Assembly (NCBI GenBank): GCA_024641785.1
Contig: JAHECK010000012.1
Coordinates: 1 to 40,234 of the forward strand
Source: Flavobacteriales bacterium
Lineage (GTDB): Bacteria > Bacteroidota > Bacteroidia > Flavobacteriales_D > JAHECK01
Length of the DNA stretch: 40,234 bases
Direction: 5' to 3'
Shown here: in pieces, positions 6,915-16,033 of the stretch
How positions within the stretch are numbered: position 1 is the first letter of the stretch
Layout of the letters: every line of letters starts with the position of its first letter
The notes under the pieces: model-generated
Databases searched by the model: none
What the model was told of the DNA's origin: nothing
Seen by the model: the letters and a program-made list of their open reading frames with translations, nothing else
Program-made: the position numbers and the translations under genes

Positions 6915-9341
6915 ATGATCAGAAAATACACATGGTTGTCAAGTAAAATAACCTTTGTTTTCCTTTTCTTTTCTTTACTATCTACGGCTCAGATATACAA
7001 TCCTGTTGAATGGGGAACTAGAGTCGATTATAAAGGAGAAGAAGCTACTCTATTTATTAATGCCAGTATCGAAAAGAAATGGCATTTATATGCAACCCAT
7101 CTTCCATCTGATGATGGGCCTGTAGCTACCGAAGTTAAGTTTATTCCTAATGATAATTACGAATTTGTAGGTGATATAAAAGAAAGTAAATTTGAAACAA
7201 TGTTTGATCCCATCTTCCAGATGGATGTCAGTTTTCATGCATTAAAAGCTTCTTTTTCTCAAAAAATAAAAATAAAAAGCGATAAGGATTTTAACGTAAA
7301 AGCGACCGTTTACTTTATGGTGTGCGATGATGAGAAATGTTTACCACCTGAAGAGATCGAATTTACCTTTAATGTAAAAATCCCTAAAAAAGTGGAGACT
7401 GCTCCTGCACCTGCACCCGAAAAGGTTGAAAATTTAATATCATTTGATGAAAAACCTCAATTCGAAAATAAAATTTATGATCCGGTTAGCTGGAGTTTTA
7501 GGTCTGAGAAGCATGATGAAACTACTTATAGTTTAATATTAAAAGCTGAGATCGAAGAGAATTGGCATATGTATTCTCAATACCTGCCAAGTGATGAAGG
7601 ACCTATTGCTACGAATTTTATTTTCGACAGTATTGCAGGAGTTCGTTATGAGGGGAAGGTCATCGAAGAAGAATATCAAACAGAATATGATCCTAATTTT
7701 GATATGGATCTTAATTTTTTCTCAAATGATGTCGAGTTCAGGCAAATCATTAAAGTGAAAGGAGATTCTAAGTTGATAAGCGGGATGCTAGTATACATGA
7801 GCTGTGATGATCAGCGTTGTTTACCACCTGCTGAAGTAGAGTTTACAATTGACCTGTCTCAGGCGGTTCAAGCCGAAATGCCAGTTATTAAAGAGCTTGT
7901 TAAAGAAGATGTAAAACCAGTTATTGAAGATCAAAGTGAAACAAGTGATAGTACCTCACTTTGGGGCTTATTCTTTATTGGATTTGCTCTGGGATTTGCA
8001 GCGCTATTAACACCTTGCGTATTTCCAATGATTCCAATGACAGTGAGTTTCTTTACGAAGCAAAGTAAATCAAAGGCTGCCGGAATCAAGAACGCCATTA
8101 TCTACGGTATATTTATTATTATTATCTATACAGGTCTGGGATTATTATTAAGTGCCGTTTTTGGACCGGATGTTATGAATTTGATCTCGACAGATCCTTA
8201 CTTTAATATTTTCTTATTTGTTCTCTTAGTTATTTTTGGAATCTCCTTTCTTGGAGCTTTTGAAATTCAGTTACCATCGAGCTGGGCAAATAAAGCAGAT
8301 CAAGCTTCAGACAAAGGTGGATTGATCGGTATCTTTTTTATGGCAGCAACCCTCGCCATCGTCTCTTTTTCCTGTACCGGTCCCATCGTAGGTTCTGCAT
8401 TAGCAGGAGCAGCGAAAGGTGGCTTTATGGGTCCTGCAACCATTATGTTTGGATTTTCGCTTGCATTAGCACTTCCTTTTGGATTGTTTGCTGCTTTCCC
8501 TGGATGGTTGAATTCTTTACCTAAATCAGGTGGGTGGCTAAATTCAGTGAAAGTTGTTTTAGGTTTATTAGAGATTGGTTTCGCTTTTAAATTTTTATCA
8601 AATGCAGACCTTGTATGGCAATTAGGATTATTGAAACGAGAAATGTTTATCGCTATTTGGATCGCCATTTCTGCAAGTATAACCTTATACTTATTTAATT
8701 TTATTCGTTTTCCACACGATTCGGCAACAGATAAAATTGGCGTTTCTCGATTTTTAATAGGATTGTTATTCTTTGTTTTGACTATTTATATGGTACCTGG
8801 GATGACCGGTTCTTCGCTAAAATTAATAAGTGGATTTCCTCCTCCAATGTTCTATTCTGAAGCAGCCGAAACCTTCGGAGGTGATGAGGCAAATAGCGGT
8901 CATTTAGTCGAAGCACAATACACCGATTATTATGAGGCACTCGAAGCATCTAAAAGAGAGAATAAGCCTTTGCTGGTTGACTTTACAGGATGGGCCTGTG
9001 TGAATTGCCGAAAAATGGAAGAATCAGTTTGGACACAACCTGAGATCTCCAAAATATTAAGTAATGATGTGATCCTTGTTTCTTTATATGTTGATGAAAG
9101 AAAAGCACTGCCTGAAGAAGAACAAACAGTAAAATCATATGGAGGAAAAGACTTTAAAATAAAAACAGTAGGTAATAAATGGACGTATATGGAGGTGGAA
9201 CGCTATGGAACCAATGCACAACCCTTTTATGTAATGCTAGATGCAAACGAAGAAGTCCTAAGCGGATCTGCAGCTTACGATAGTGATCCTCAAGTGTTTT
9301 TAGATTTCCTAAATAATGGGATAAAAAATTATAAGAAGTAA
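6915..9341 (+). CDS. dsbD: thiol:disulfide interchange protein DsbD with duplicated N-terminal domain
   Basis: An 808-residue membrane protein that carries electrons from cytoplasmic thioredoxin to the periplasm. After a signal peptide (about residues 1-25) come two copies of the DsbD N-terminal domain rather than one. Their paired cysteines sit in VCDDEKCLPP (C137/C142) and SCDDQRCLPP (C297/C302), 160 residues apart. A linker leads into the eight-helix membrane domain at about 350-640, with the shuttle cysteines in TPCVFP (C368) and SCTGP (C487). The C-terminal thioredoxin-like domain has WACVNC (C695/C698). All six functional cysteines of a normal DsbD are present, plus the extra pair. It appears to be its own transcription unit. 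Confidence 0.93.
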   Translation: MIRKYTWLSSKITFVFLFFSLLSTAQIYNPVEWGTRVDYKGEEATLFINASIEKKWHLYATHLPSDDGPVATEVKFIPNDNYEFVGDIKESKFETMFDPIFQMDVSFHALKASFSQKIKIKSDKDFNVKATVYFMVCDDEKCLPPEEIEFTFNVKIPKKVETAPAPAPEKVENLISFDEKPQFENKIYDPVSWSFRSEKHDETTYSLILKAEIEENWHMYSQYLPSDEGPIATNFIFDSIAGVRYEGKVIEEEYQTEYDPNFDMDLNFFSNDVEFRQIIKVKGDSKLISGMLVYMSCDDQRCLPPAEVEFTIDLSQAVQAEMPVIKELVKEDVKPVIEDQSETSDSTSLWGLFFIGFALGFAALLTPCVFPMIPMTVSFFTKQSKSKAAGIKNAIIYGIFIIIIYTGLGLLLSAVFGPDVMNLISTDPYFNIFLFVLLVIFGISFLGAFEIQLPSSWANKADQASDKGGLIGIFFMAATLAIVSFSCTGPIVGSALAGAAKGGFMGPATIMFGFSLALALPFGLFAAFPGWLNSLPKSGGWLNSVKVVLGLLEIGFAFKFLSNADLVWQLGLLKREMFIAIWIAISASITLYLFNFIRFPHDSATDKIGVSRFLIGLLFFVLTIYMVPGMTGSSLKLISGFPPPMFYSEAAETFGGDEANSGHLVEAQYTDYYEALEASKRENKPLLVDFTGWACVNCRKMEESVWTQPEISKILSNDVILVSLYVDERKALPEEEQTVKSYGGKDFKIKTVGNKWTYMEVERYGTNAQPFYVMLDANEEVLSGSAAYDSDPQVFLDFLNNGIKNYKK

Positions 9342-9512
9342 AATAGATTTAGTTTTTGTTAAAGCTAGATACATAAATGCTTGATAAAGTTATTGAAAGG
9401 TAAGATTAAGTGTCATTTAGACCATTATCATCTTTTAAGCTTTAAATTCTAAAATCTAGTTACTTACTGCTAAACGCTAGTTATTAATTAATTACTAACT
9501 ACTATTTACAAT
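9342..9512. repeat. AT-rich spacer carrying a copy of a dispersed intergenic motif
   Basis: No gene is visible here. At 9443-9463 the pattern TAAATTCTA-N4-CTAGTTAC occurs, and the same pattern recurs at 19779-19799. A second CTAG-containing half (ACGCTAGTTA) follows. The remainder is made of ACTAA/TTAGT-like words up to the next start codon. Confidence 0.4.
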
Positions 9513-10007
9513 ATGATTTTTGAAAGTGATCGATTTTATTTTAGAGATTTTCAAATAAAAGATGCGGAGGCTCTTTTTAATCTGAATGCTGATTCTGATG
9601 TAATAAAGTATACAGGTGATCCTCCTTTCGAAAGCATTGATAAGGCGCGAAAATTTATTCAGGAATATGATCACTACAAAAATTTTGGTTTTGGACGTTG
9701 GGCGGTGATAAGAAAGCAGGATGATTCTTTTATCGGATGGTGTGGACTTAAGCACAATGAAGAAGATGAGATCGATCTTGGTTTTCGGTTTTTTAAAAGC
9801 GAGTGGGGTAAAGGTTACGCAACGGAATCAGCAAAGGCTTGTGTTCTCTATGCTAAAGAGGTACTGAAAATGGACCAGATCATCGCCAGAGCAGCCATAA
9901 AAAATGGAGCATCGATAAGAGTATTGGAAAAACTTGGATTTGAATTTCAGGAAAAAAGAGCATGTCATGGAATTGAAGATGCTTACCGCTATATTTTAAA
10001 GATCTAA
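9513..10007 (+). CDS. GNAT family N-acetyltransferase (RimJ/RimL type)
   Basis: 164 residues with the layout of the Acetyltransf_3 branch of GNAT. It opens with ESDRFYFRDFQIKDAEALFNL. The central strand DLGFRFFKSEWGKGYATE contains the acetyl-CoA pyrophosphate-binding segment, near residues 88-106. The later NGASIRVLEKLGFEF is the motif-B helix typical of RimJ/RimL. Relatives acetylate N-termini of ribosomal proteins or small molecules, and the substrate here cannot be assigned. It stands alone between two intergenic gaps. Confidence 0.85.
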   Translation: MIFESDRFYFRDFQIKDAEALFNLNADSDVIKYTGDPPFESIDKARKFIQEYDHYKNFGFGRWAVIRKQDDSFIGWCGLKHNEEDEIDLGFRFFKSEWGKGYATESAKACVLYAKEVLKMDQIIARAAIKNGASIRVLEKLGFEFQEKRACHGIEDAYRYILKI

Positions 10008-10209
10008 TGGAAATTCTCTTGATCATGGGATAAGCAAATTCAACTTCGTGCTTTTTCACATTCAAAATCCTATGTTAATCCCAAAAAAGCAGTTTAAGAT
10101 TAATCATAAATGAATATTTATTGTCTCATTAATTTATAGGGAATAAACCATCTATTTCCTCTATTTTTACCATCCATTTTACAAATAATATATTGAAGTA
10201 AATAAGAGC

Positions 10210-10656
10210 ATGTCTGCATCTACAGTAAATATTAGAAATAAGAAAGCCAGCTTTGAATATGCCTTTCTTGAGCGCTTTACTGCAGGCTTACAGCTTACGG
10301 GAACTGAAATTAAATCGGTTAGAAGTTCGAAAGTGAGCATTTCAGAAGCTTACTGTCATATCTCGAATCATGAACTTTTTATAAAAGGAATGCATATCGC
10401 GGAATATGATCCGGCATCCTATAATAATCACGATCCACTTAGAGAACGAAAACTTCTTCTTAATAAAGCTGAGCTTAATAAAATCGAAAAGAAACTTAAG
10501 AATAAAGGATTAACCGTTATCCCGCTTCGAGTATTTATTAATGAAAAAGGATATGCTAAGATAGAGATTGCATTAGCACAGGGTAAGAAAACGCATGATA
10601 AGCGTGATAGCTTAAAAGAAAAGGATCTTCAAAGAGATATGGATAGGCATTTATAA
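10210..10656 (+). CDS. smpB: SsrA-binding protein SmpB
   Basis: 148 residues, the usual SmpB size. The protein binds tmRNA and brings it to stalled ribosomes for trans-translation. Diagnostic parts are FLERFTAGLQLTGTEIKSVR near residues 19-40, the strand AKIEIALAQGKK, and the C-terminal tail KKTHDKRDSLKEKD that enters the empty mRNA channel. No ssrA gene is visible in the flanking spacers. The 202 bases upstream and 180 bases downstream are AT-rich and share the 10-mer CAAAATCCTA (10063 and 10681). Confidence 0.96.
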   Translation: MSASTVNIRNKKASFEYAFLERFTAGLQLTGTEIKSVRSSKVSISEAYCHISNHELFIKGMHIAEYDPASYNNHDPLRERKLLLNKAELNKIEKKLKNKGLTVIPLRVFINEKGYAKIEIALAQGKKTHDKRDSLKEKDLQRDMDRHL

Positions 10657-10666
10657 GGTTCAAACT

Positions 10667-10800
10667 CAAAATTCAAATCTCAAAATCCTAAATAAATTCA
10701 AATGTAAGAGTGTACCAATGTTAAAAATGATATTACTGAACTTTCCTTAATAGAGTTGATCAGTTTTGAATTTTGTGCTTGCTTTGGATTTAGAATTTTA
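10667..10800. repeat. AT-rich inverted-repeat spacer downstream of smpB
   Basis: CAAAATTCAAA (10667-10677) and TTTGAATTTTG (10765-10775) form a perfect 11-base inverted pair. CAAAATCCTAAAT (10681-10693) and the complement of 10788-10800 match at 11 of 13 bases. The pairs are staggered rather than nested, so this is a scatter of related words in both orientations, not one hairpin. No gene is seen. Confidence 0.45.
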
Positions 10801-10836
10801 TGCTTTACTCTCCCAATCAAATTAGATACTTAATCT

Positions 10837-11190
10837 TTACTCTTGCTTTATAAACTCAAAGGGTATTCCTAATACCTTTGTTAATAACTCTCCTAATTCA
10901 TAAATTGAGTCATCGTCCGGATCAAAATACCATTTTACTTTAAGATCCGGAATCTTCAGTAAGGCATCTTTTATTTCAACGAACATTTCAAAAAATATTT
11001 TCCGACTTACCGAGTCAAGGTAGAAAATAGCAAATTCCAATATTAATTTCTCTCTCCCATCGATAAATTTCTTAACCTTTGAATCGAGTATTTTATCTTC
11101 TTCCCAATATGATTTAATAATAAAAATCCCCTCAAATCGAATGCGATTCTGCAAATCATTGAATTCAATTTTTGGTTTCGATTTTAACAT
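10837..11190 (-). CDS. SiaC/DUF1987-like protein, second copy
   Basis: 117 residues, shorter and more divergent than its upstream neighbour but alignable along its length. The phospho-acceptor region reads YLDSVSRK, with S60 at the position of the regulatory threonine. The late part KVKWYFDPDDDSIYELGELL followed by IPFEF is the characteristic DUF1987 end. In Pseudomonas, SiaC is switched by phosphorylation by SiaB and dephosphorylation by SiaA, and it controls a partner cyclase. It starts 2 bases after the stop of the first copy, so the pair is translated together. The pair probably arose by duplication, with this copy diverging faster. Confidence 0.75.
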   Translation of the reverse strand: MLKSKPKIEFNDLQNRIRFEGIFIIKSYWEEDKILDSKVKKFIDGREKLILEFAIFYLDSVSRKIFFEMFVEIKDALLKIPDLKVKWYFDPDDDSIYELGELLTKVLGIPFEFIKQE

Positions 11191-11192
11191 TT

Positions 11193-11573
11193 TTAGGATT
11201 CACTTACAATCATTTTAAAGGGAACATCAATACTTTCTGCAAATAATTTCCCTGCCTCTTCCATACTTTCATCATCTTCTTCAAAGGTCCATTCTATTTG
11301 AATGTCCTTTCCATTTTTGAATTGCCTTTCAATTTCTTTGAATAATTCATAGATCATTTTAGAAGAAAGAGAATTGAAATAATAAACGCTAAAATGAAAT
11401 ACAACAGGTACTTTGGTTGCTTCAAAATATTGTTTTATCTTTTTAATAAGAGGATCAAAAAACACTACAGTATCTTCAGGCATTGCAATACCTGAAAATT
11501 CAAAGTATCCTTTTTCAGGATCTAAAATCACTTTTGGTGTTTTTTTACTAGCTGGCAGATGATATATTTCCAC
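11193..11573 (-). CDS. SiaC/DUF1987 family regulatory phosphoprotein, first copy
   Basis: 126 residues with the DUF1987 pattern: a short beta start, GYFEFSGIAMPEDTVVFFDPL, then YYFNSLSSKMIYEL, then IEWTFEEDDESMEEAGKL and VPFKM. In characterised SiaC the segment is YFNTSSSK with a phosphorylated Thr68; here the aligned residue is S68. Start is GTG at 11571-11573, since the first Met (residue 31) would remove the first two strands. No SiaA-like phosphatase or SiaB-like kinase lies within the window, so any partner is elsewhere. The fold is related to STAS-type regulators, which suggests partner switching. Confidence 0.82.
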   Translation of the reverse strand: MEIYHLPASKKTPKVILDPEKGYFEFSGIAMPEDTVVFFDPLIKKIKQYFEATKVPVVFHFSVYYFNSLSSKMIYELFKEIERQFKNGKDIQIEWTFEEDDESMEEAGKLFAESIDVPFKMIVSES

Positions 11574-11632
11574 GTCGTTTATTTTTAAAGCAAATTAAAA
11601 AATAATATGATAAGCTCTATAAAGGTAAGAAA

Positions 11633-12052
11633 CTACTCGTTTAAATGCAGGTAATTCTTCCTTATTTCTTCTGTTATCGGTATTGGGTCTCCAACTTCAT
11701 CGATCCTTACAAACACTATTTTGGTTGATGTTACTAGGGTTTCCTCACCCGAATAAACATTGTGTTTTCTTGCTTCCATATATAAAGTGATCGAAGAAGT
11801 TCCCATTTTCACGACTTTCCCATAAATACTTATCGAAAAGCCCATTTTTACAGGTCGTTTGAAGTTGACTTCTTCCATTTTTACGGTCACCATATTGGTT
11901 GTTCGGCAAATTTTAGTTGCCATTAACCCGGCTGCTTCGTCAATCCAAGAAAGCATATTTCCGCCAAATAGATTTCCATGAACACCCAGATCTCTTGTCA
12001 TGGCAATTTTTTGAGTGATCAAAAGCATATCTTTATTTGTCATTAATTTCAA
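11633..12052 (-). CDS. acyl-CoA thioesterase, hotdog fold (YciA/BACH type)
   Basis: 139 residues. The opening TRDLGVHGNLFGGNMLSWID is the classic hotdog helix of this subgroup, with the catalytic Asp in WIDEAAG. It is followed by VTVKMEEVNFKRPVKMG and the strand ITLYMEARK. Such enzymes hydrolyse acyl-CoA to free acid and CoA in the cytoplasm, and the preferred chain length cannot be read from sequence. Its ATG comes one base after the stop of the oxygenase at 12054, so the two are translationally coupled. Confidence 0.9.
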   Translation of the reverse strand: MKLMTNKDMLLITQKIAMTRDLGVHGNLFGGNMLSWIDEAAGLMATKICRTTNMVTVKMEEVNFKRPVKMGFSISIYGKVVKMGTSSITLYMEARKHNVYSGEETLVTSTKIVFVRIDEVGDPIPITEEIRKNYLHLNE

Positions 12053-12053
12053 T

Positions 12054-13001
12054 TTATAAAAGACCTATTTCTTTAAGTCTCTGAATTAAAAAATTTCCGG
12101 CAGTGATGTCTTCATATCTTTTAGGATGTGATTCATCAATACAATTATCAAGGCAATTTAACGGCATAGCTGATTGAGGGTGCAAAAAGAAGGGTACAGA
12201 ATACCGGGGAGTTCCCCATTTTTCTTTAGGAGGATTAATCACTCGATGTGTCGTTGACTTTAATCTGTCATTAGTTAATCGCTGAAGCATATCTCCAACA
12301 TTTACTACAATTTGATCTTCGCTTGCCTTGGCATCGATCCAATTACCTGTTTTATCCTGTACCTGCAATCCGTCAGCCGAAGCACCTACAAGCAAAGTAA
12401 TAAGATTAATATCCTCATGTGCTCCTGCACGAACGGCTCCTTCAGGTGCTTTTGTAATTGGAGGGTAGTAAATAGGCCTTAAAATAGAATTTCCACGATC
12501 TACCCATGGATCAAAATAAAATTCATCTAATGATAAATATAAAGCAAGGGATTGTAAGATCAATTTACCTGTATTCTCAAATACGGTATAGGATTCCAGA
12601 CCGTATTTATTAAATAGGGGTAATTCTTCGACTAATACATTATCAGGATATTCTTTTCGTAAAGGATCATTTTCGTTTAATATTTGTCCAAAATGCCAAA
12701 ATTCTTTAAGATCCCCTTTATTTGAATCTTTTGCATGCTCCTTTCCGAATGAAGTATAGCCTCGTTGACCTCCATATACATTCGAATATTTATCTTTTAT
12801 TGAGATGTCAAGATTAAAAAAGTTTTTGATCTCGTCATAAAGATGCTTGATGAGCTTAGGATCGATACCATGGTTTTCGATTGCTACAAAACCAATATCA
12901 CTATAGGCTGATCCAATTTCCTCAACAAATTTCATTTTTATTTTGGGATCTTTAGATCGAAACAGGTCTAAATCTACCGAAGGTATTGCGCTTCTTTTCA
13001 T
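12054..13001 (-). CDS. 2-oxoglutarate/Fe(II)-dependent oxygenase, isopenicillin N synthase-like family
   Basis: 315 residues. The N-terminal DIOX_N part has IPSVDLDLF and FVAIENHGI. The double-stranded beta-helix carries the iron ligands H195-x-D197 (AGAHEDINL) and H252 (TTHRV). R266 and S268 in RYSVPFF fit the 2-oxoglutarate-binding RxS. The length and spacing are those of the plant-type and bacterial soluble oxygenases, not of a true penicillin-pathway enzyme. The substrate is unknown. It is followed by the thioesterase, with a one-base gap. A weak TAATTTAG box lies about 20 bases before the start. Confidence 0.88.
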   Translation of the reverse strand: MKRSAIPSVDLDLFRSKDPKIKMKFVEEIGSAYSDIGFVAIENHGIDPKLIKHLYDEIKNFFNLDISIKDKYSNVYGGQRGYTSFGKEHAKDSNKGDLKEFWHFGQILNENDPLRKEYPDNVLVEELPLFNKYGLESYTVFENTGKLILQSLALYLSLDEFYFDPWVDRGNSILRPIYYPPITKAPEGAVRAGAHEDINLITLLVGASADGLQVQDKTGNWIDAKASEDQIVVNVGDMLQRLTNDRLKSTTHRVINPPKEKWGTPRYSVPFFLHPQSAMPLNCLDNCIDESHPKRYEDITAGNFLIQRLKEIGLL

Positions 13002-13083
13002 GCTTAGATTTTTTGGCTAAATTACTACTTTAGATCTACTCATATCAAGTTTCAAGGCTTTTACTTTAGCTAAGTTATTAGGC

Positions 13084-13113
13084 TTGGGAAGACTAAATAA
13101 TACTTTAACTTTG
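13084..13113 (+). promoter_or_regulatory. Bacteroidota-type promoter of the ABC exporter gene
   Basis: TTG at 13084-13086, a 19-base spacer, and TAACTTTG at 13106-13113 match TTG-N19-TAnnTTTG exactly. The start codon is at 13130, giving a short leader of roughly 10 bases. Confidence 0.7.
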
Positions 13114-13129
13114 TTGCCTTTGAAAATCT

Positions 13130-14959
13130 ATGAAGACCTACCTTCGATTATTATCATTCGCCAAACCCTTAGGAAGTACGACTCTTCAGTACTTTATTTA
13201 TTCATTATTGTCAATCGTTTTTGGTCTTGTTAATTTCACTTTAGTTATTCCATTACTTGGTGTATTGTTCGGATCAGAAAACAAAACGATCCTTTCTGAT
13301 CCACCTGATTTTTATTTTAGTCTGAATTATTTTTTAGATCTATTTTCATTTTATTTCAATCAAATTATTCAGGAAAAGGGGACGATAGGTGCTTTAACCT
13401 TTATTGTTATCCTATTAGTTGTTTCTGCATTCTTAAAAAACGCATTTCGTTATCTTGCTCTTCGAATAGAAGCGCAAACTAGAGCCCGAGTGGTTAAAAA
13501 TATCCGCGAAACCGTTTATTATAAGATTATCCAATTAAATACCCTGTTTTTTAGTCAACAGCGAAGAGGCGATCTGGTTTCGCGTTTAACCAATGATGTA
13601 CAAGAAGTTGAGTATTCTGTAGTAAATACGCTTGCGGTTATTTTCAGAGAACCAGCTACCATCATCGCCTATTTTGTGACTTTATTTATGATCTCGACAA
13701 AGTTGACACTTTTCACATTGATTTTGTTGCCATTATCAGGTATCATTATAGGAACCGTAACAAGCGCACTTAGAAAACAAGCTAAAATTGGACAAGAGAC
13801 CTTATCGGGACTAATGTCATTTGTTGATGAAACGATCTTAGGAATTAAAGTGATCAAAGCTTTTAATTCAGAAGGATTTATGCGTAAAAGCTTCGATGTT
13901 ATCAACAAAAAATACGCTCGCTTAATTACCTCTATGGCATATAAAAAAGATGCGGCTTCTCCATTAAGTGAATTTATGGGGATTTCGGTCGCAGCCGGGC
14001 TTTTATTTTATGGAGGGACTTTAGTGTTAAATAATGATGCGGGTCTTGATGGTCCAAAGTTTATTGGCTTTATTCTTATTTTCTCTCAGATTCTTTCTCC
14101 TGCAAAATCGCTTTCTTCTGCCTTTTCAAATGTTCAAAGAGGTTTAGCTTCAGGAAGAAGAATTCTTGAAATAATTGACACAGATAGTAAAGTTTTAGAC
14201 AAGGAAGATGCGATTGCACTTAACGCCTTTGAACATAGTATTCGCTTCGAAAATGTGAATTATAGCTATGATGGGATCACTAAAGTGTTAGATAGTATAA
14301 ATATTGAAATCCCTAAGGGAAAAACGGTTGCGATCGTTGGTCCGTCCGGAAGCGGGAAGTCTACCCTTTTTGATATGATACCTAGATTTATAGATCCTGT
14401 GTCAGGAAAAGTGACTATCGATGGTTATGATCTAAAAGACGTAAGAAAACATGATCTTAGAGAGTTTATCGGAATTGTAACTCAACAATCGATACTTTTT
14501 AATGATAGCATATATAATAATATCGCATTCGGACTCGAAAATGCAAGTGATGAGGATGTTATTAAAGCTGCAAAAGTGGCAAATGCCCACGATTTCATTA
14601 TTGATTTCCCAAATGGTTATGATACTATGATGGGAGATATGGGTAATAATTTATCGGGAGGTCAACGCCAGCGAATCAGTATTGCACGTGCTATTTTAAG
14701 GAATTCTCCAATTCTCATTCTTGATGAAGCTACTTCTTCATTAGATACTGAATCGGAACGCTTAGTAAGAGATGCATTAGAAAAACTACTGAAAGACCGT
14801 ACTTCAATTATCATAGCCCATAGACTATCAACCATTCAACATGCTGATATTATAATTGTTATCGAGAATGGTAAGATTCTTGAACAGGGTTCTCACGAAG
14901 ATCTAATGAATACTGAAGGCGGTTTATACCAGCGTCTTCAGGGCATGCAACAAGAATAA
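13130..14959 (+). CDS. ABC transporter, MsbA-like exporter (fused permease and ATPase)
   Basis: 609 residues, a half-transporter that would dimerise. An N-terminal six-helix membrane domain covers about residues 15-320, with the coupling-type segment RRGDLVSRLTNDV. The ATPase domain has Walker A GPSGSGKST near 404, a Q-loop in TQQSILFND, signature LSGGQRQR near 508, Walker B ILILDEATSSLD, and the switch histidine in IIAHRLST. MsbA-type exporters flip lipid A core across the inner membrane. That role fits the LpxL-like acyltransferase that converges on it, but multidrug or peptide export cannot be excluded. The two genes end 5 bases apart. Confidence 0.88.
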   Translation: MKTYLRLLSFAKPLGSTTLQYFIYSLLSIVFGLVNFTLVIPLLGVLFGSENKTILSDPPDFYFSLNYFLDLFSFYFNQIIQEKGTIGALTFIVILLVVSAFLKNAFRYLALRIEAQTRARVVKNIRETVYYKIIQLNTLFFSQQRRGDLVSRLTNDVQEVEYSVVNTLAVIFREPATIIAYFVTLFMISTKLTLFTLILLPLSGIIIGTVTSALRKQAKIGQETLSGLMSFVDETILGIKVIKAFNSEGFMRKSFDVINKKYARLITSMAYKKDAASPLSEFMGISVAAGLLFYGGTLVLNNDAGLDGPKFIGFILIFSQILSPAKSLSSAFSNVQRGLASGRRILEIIDTDSKVLDKEDAIALNAFEHSIRFENVNYSYDGITKVLDSINIEIPKGKTVAIVGPSGSGKSTLFDMIPRFIDPVSGKVTIDGYDLKDVRKHDLREFIGIVTQQSILFNDSIYNNIAFGLENASDEDVIKAAKVANAHDFIIDFPNGYDTMMGDMGNNLSGGQRQRISIARAILRNSPILILDEATSSLDTESERLVRDALEKLLKDRTSIIIAHRLSTIQHADIIIVIENGKILEQGSHEDLMNTEGGLYQRLQGMQQE

Positions 14960-14964
14960 GGTCA

Positions 14965-15894
14965 TCAATTTTTATAATCAATTTTATTCTTATTTAAAGG
15001 AGGATATTTTTTTGAAATTTGATTTTCAGGCAGATCTATAGGCATAGTGTGTTTCCATCGTTTATGAGACCAAAGATATTGCTCTGGTTTTTCTATAATC
15101 TTACTCTCCAATCGCTTCATAAACATTTCTGTTATCCATCCATCTTCACATTCCAGAGGCTTTTCAGTTAACAATTCGACTTTTGCTTTATAATATCCCC
15201 GTTTTACCGGTTGAACGTCGATAGTGTAAACGGCCAGATCAAATTTTTTGGCAAGATTCTCAGGCCCCCGATACACCGGAGTCCCTCTTCCCAAAAATTC
15301 CATCCAATATCCTTTTGCAGGAATCGGAGATTGATCAGGGATCAATCCTAAGGCAAATGCATCTTTTTTGCTATGATCATTCATGAAATCGTAAGTATTT
15401 TGCATTGGGATCATCGTTGCACCAAAACGCGATCTGGATCTTACAATTAAATCTCCAAGAACTTCATTTTTCATAGGTTGATAAATACCGTTCAATGGAT
15501 GTTTTGCTGCTGCACTATATCCTACAAAAGCCCATTCAAAGTCGCTATAGTGATAAGTGATAACTATCGCTGATTTCCCCGAATCTATTAAAGAATCGAT
15601 CGCTTCATAACCTTCATAGACCATTCTTTTCCTAAGTTGATCAGGACTAATACTAACTTGCTTTATCCCTTCGAAAATAAAATCCATAAAAAAGGAATAG
15701 AATTTTCTTCGGATCAGAATCCTTTCCTTTTTACTTTTTTCCGGAAAGGCAGATTCAAGGTTTTTATCGATCACTTTTTTACGATAAGGGAAAATTCTAA
15801 GCAATACTTTAGAAAAAAAATAAGATTTGACATAAAAGATCCAAAATGGGATTCTGGATAAAAGCTTAATAAGAAAACGCAAGGCTTTTGACAT
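14965..15894 (-). CDS. lysophospholipid acyltransferase family protein, LpxL/HtrB-like
   Basis: 309 residues. There is an N-terminal membrane anchor, then the acyltransferase core with the HX4E motif (H in TYHYSDFEW near residue 115). Further along come the basic SRSRFGAT segment and IPDQSP, which fits the LpxL family. These enzymes add secondary acyl chains to the lipid A precursor at the cytoplasmic face of the inner membrane. A TACTTTTG box (minus strand, 15900-15907) fits the -7 consensus but sits so close to the ATG that it would give an almost leaderless message. Confidence 0.88.
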   Translation of the reverse strand: MSKALRFLIKLLSRIPFWIFYVKSYFFSKVLLRIFPYRKKVIDKNLESAFPEKSKKERILIRRKFYSFFMDFIFEGIKQVSISPDQLRKRMVYEGYEAIDSLIDSGKSAIVITYHYSDFEWAFVGYSAAAKHPLNGIYQPMKNEVLGDLIVRSRSRFGATMIPMQNTYDFMNDHSKKDAFALGLIPDQSPIPAKGYWMEFLGRGTPVYRGPENLAKKFDLAVYTIDVQPVKRGYYKAKVELLTEKPLECEDGWITEMFMKRLESKIIEKPEQYLWSHKRWKHTMPIDLPENQISKKYPPLNKNKIDYKN

Positions 15895-16033
15895 AAGTTC
15901 AAAAGTATAATTTAAAGAATAATTTCATTGGATTAATATCAATTATTAACGAACTGTGAATAATTAATTTAGAATTTAGTTTTTAAAATATGTATATTGG
16001 GTTACCTCAATAAATTAAAATCACTTTTTGACT

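Noticed and set aside
8300-8668. 122-codon open frame on the minus strand inside dsbD
   Set aside because: It lies wholly within the membrane-domain coding region and reads as low-complexity antisense of that gene, with no start signals or recognisable domain.
10008-10209. tmRNA (ssrA) gene beside smpB
   Set aside because: The spacer is only 202 bases, lacks tRNA-like ends and a tag frame, and is very AT-rich.
12054-13001. Isopenicillin N synthase of an antibiotic cluster
   Set aside because: The protein has only the shared oxygenase fold. No peptide synthetase or other antibiotic genes are nearby, so only the family is claimed.
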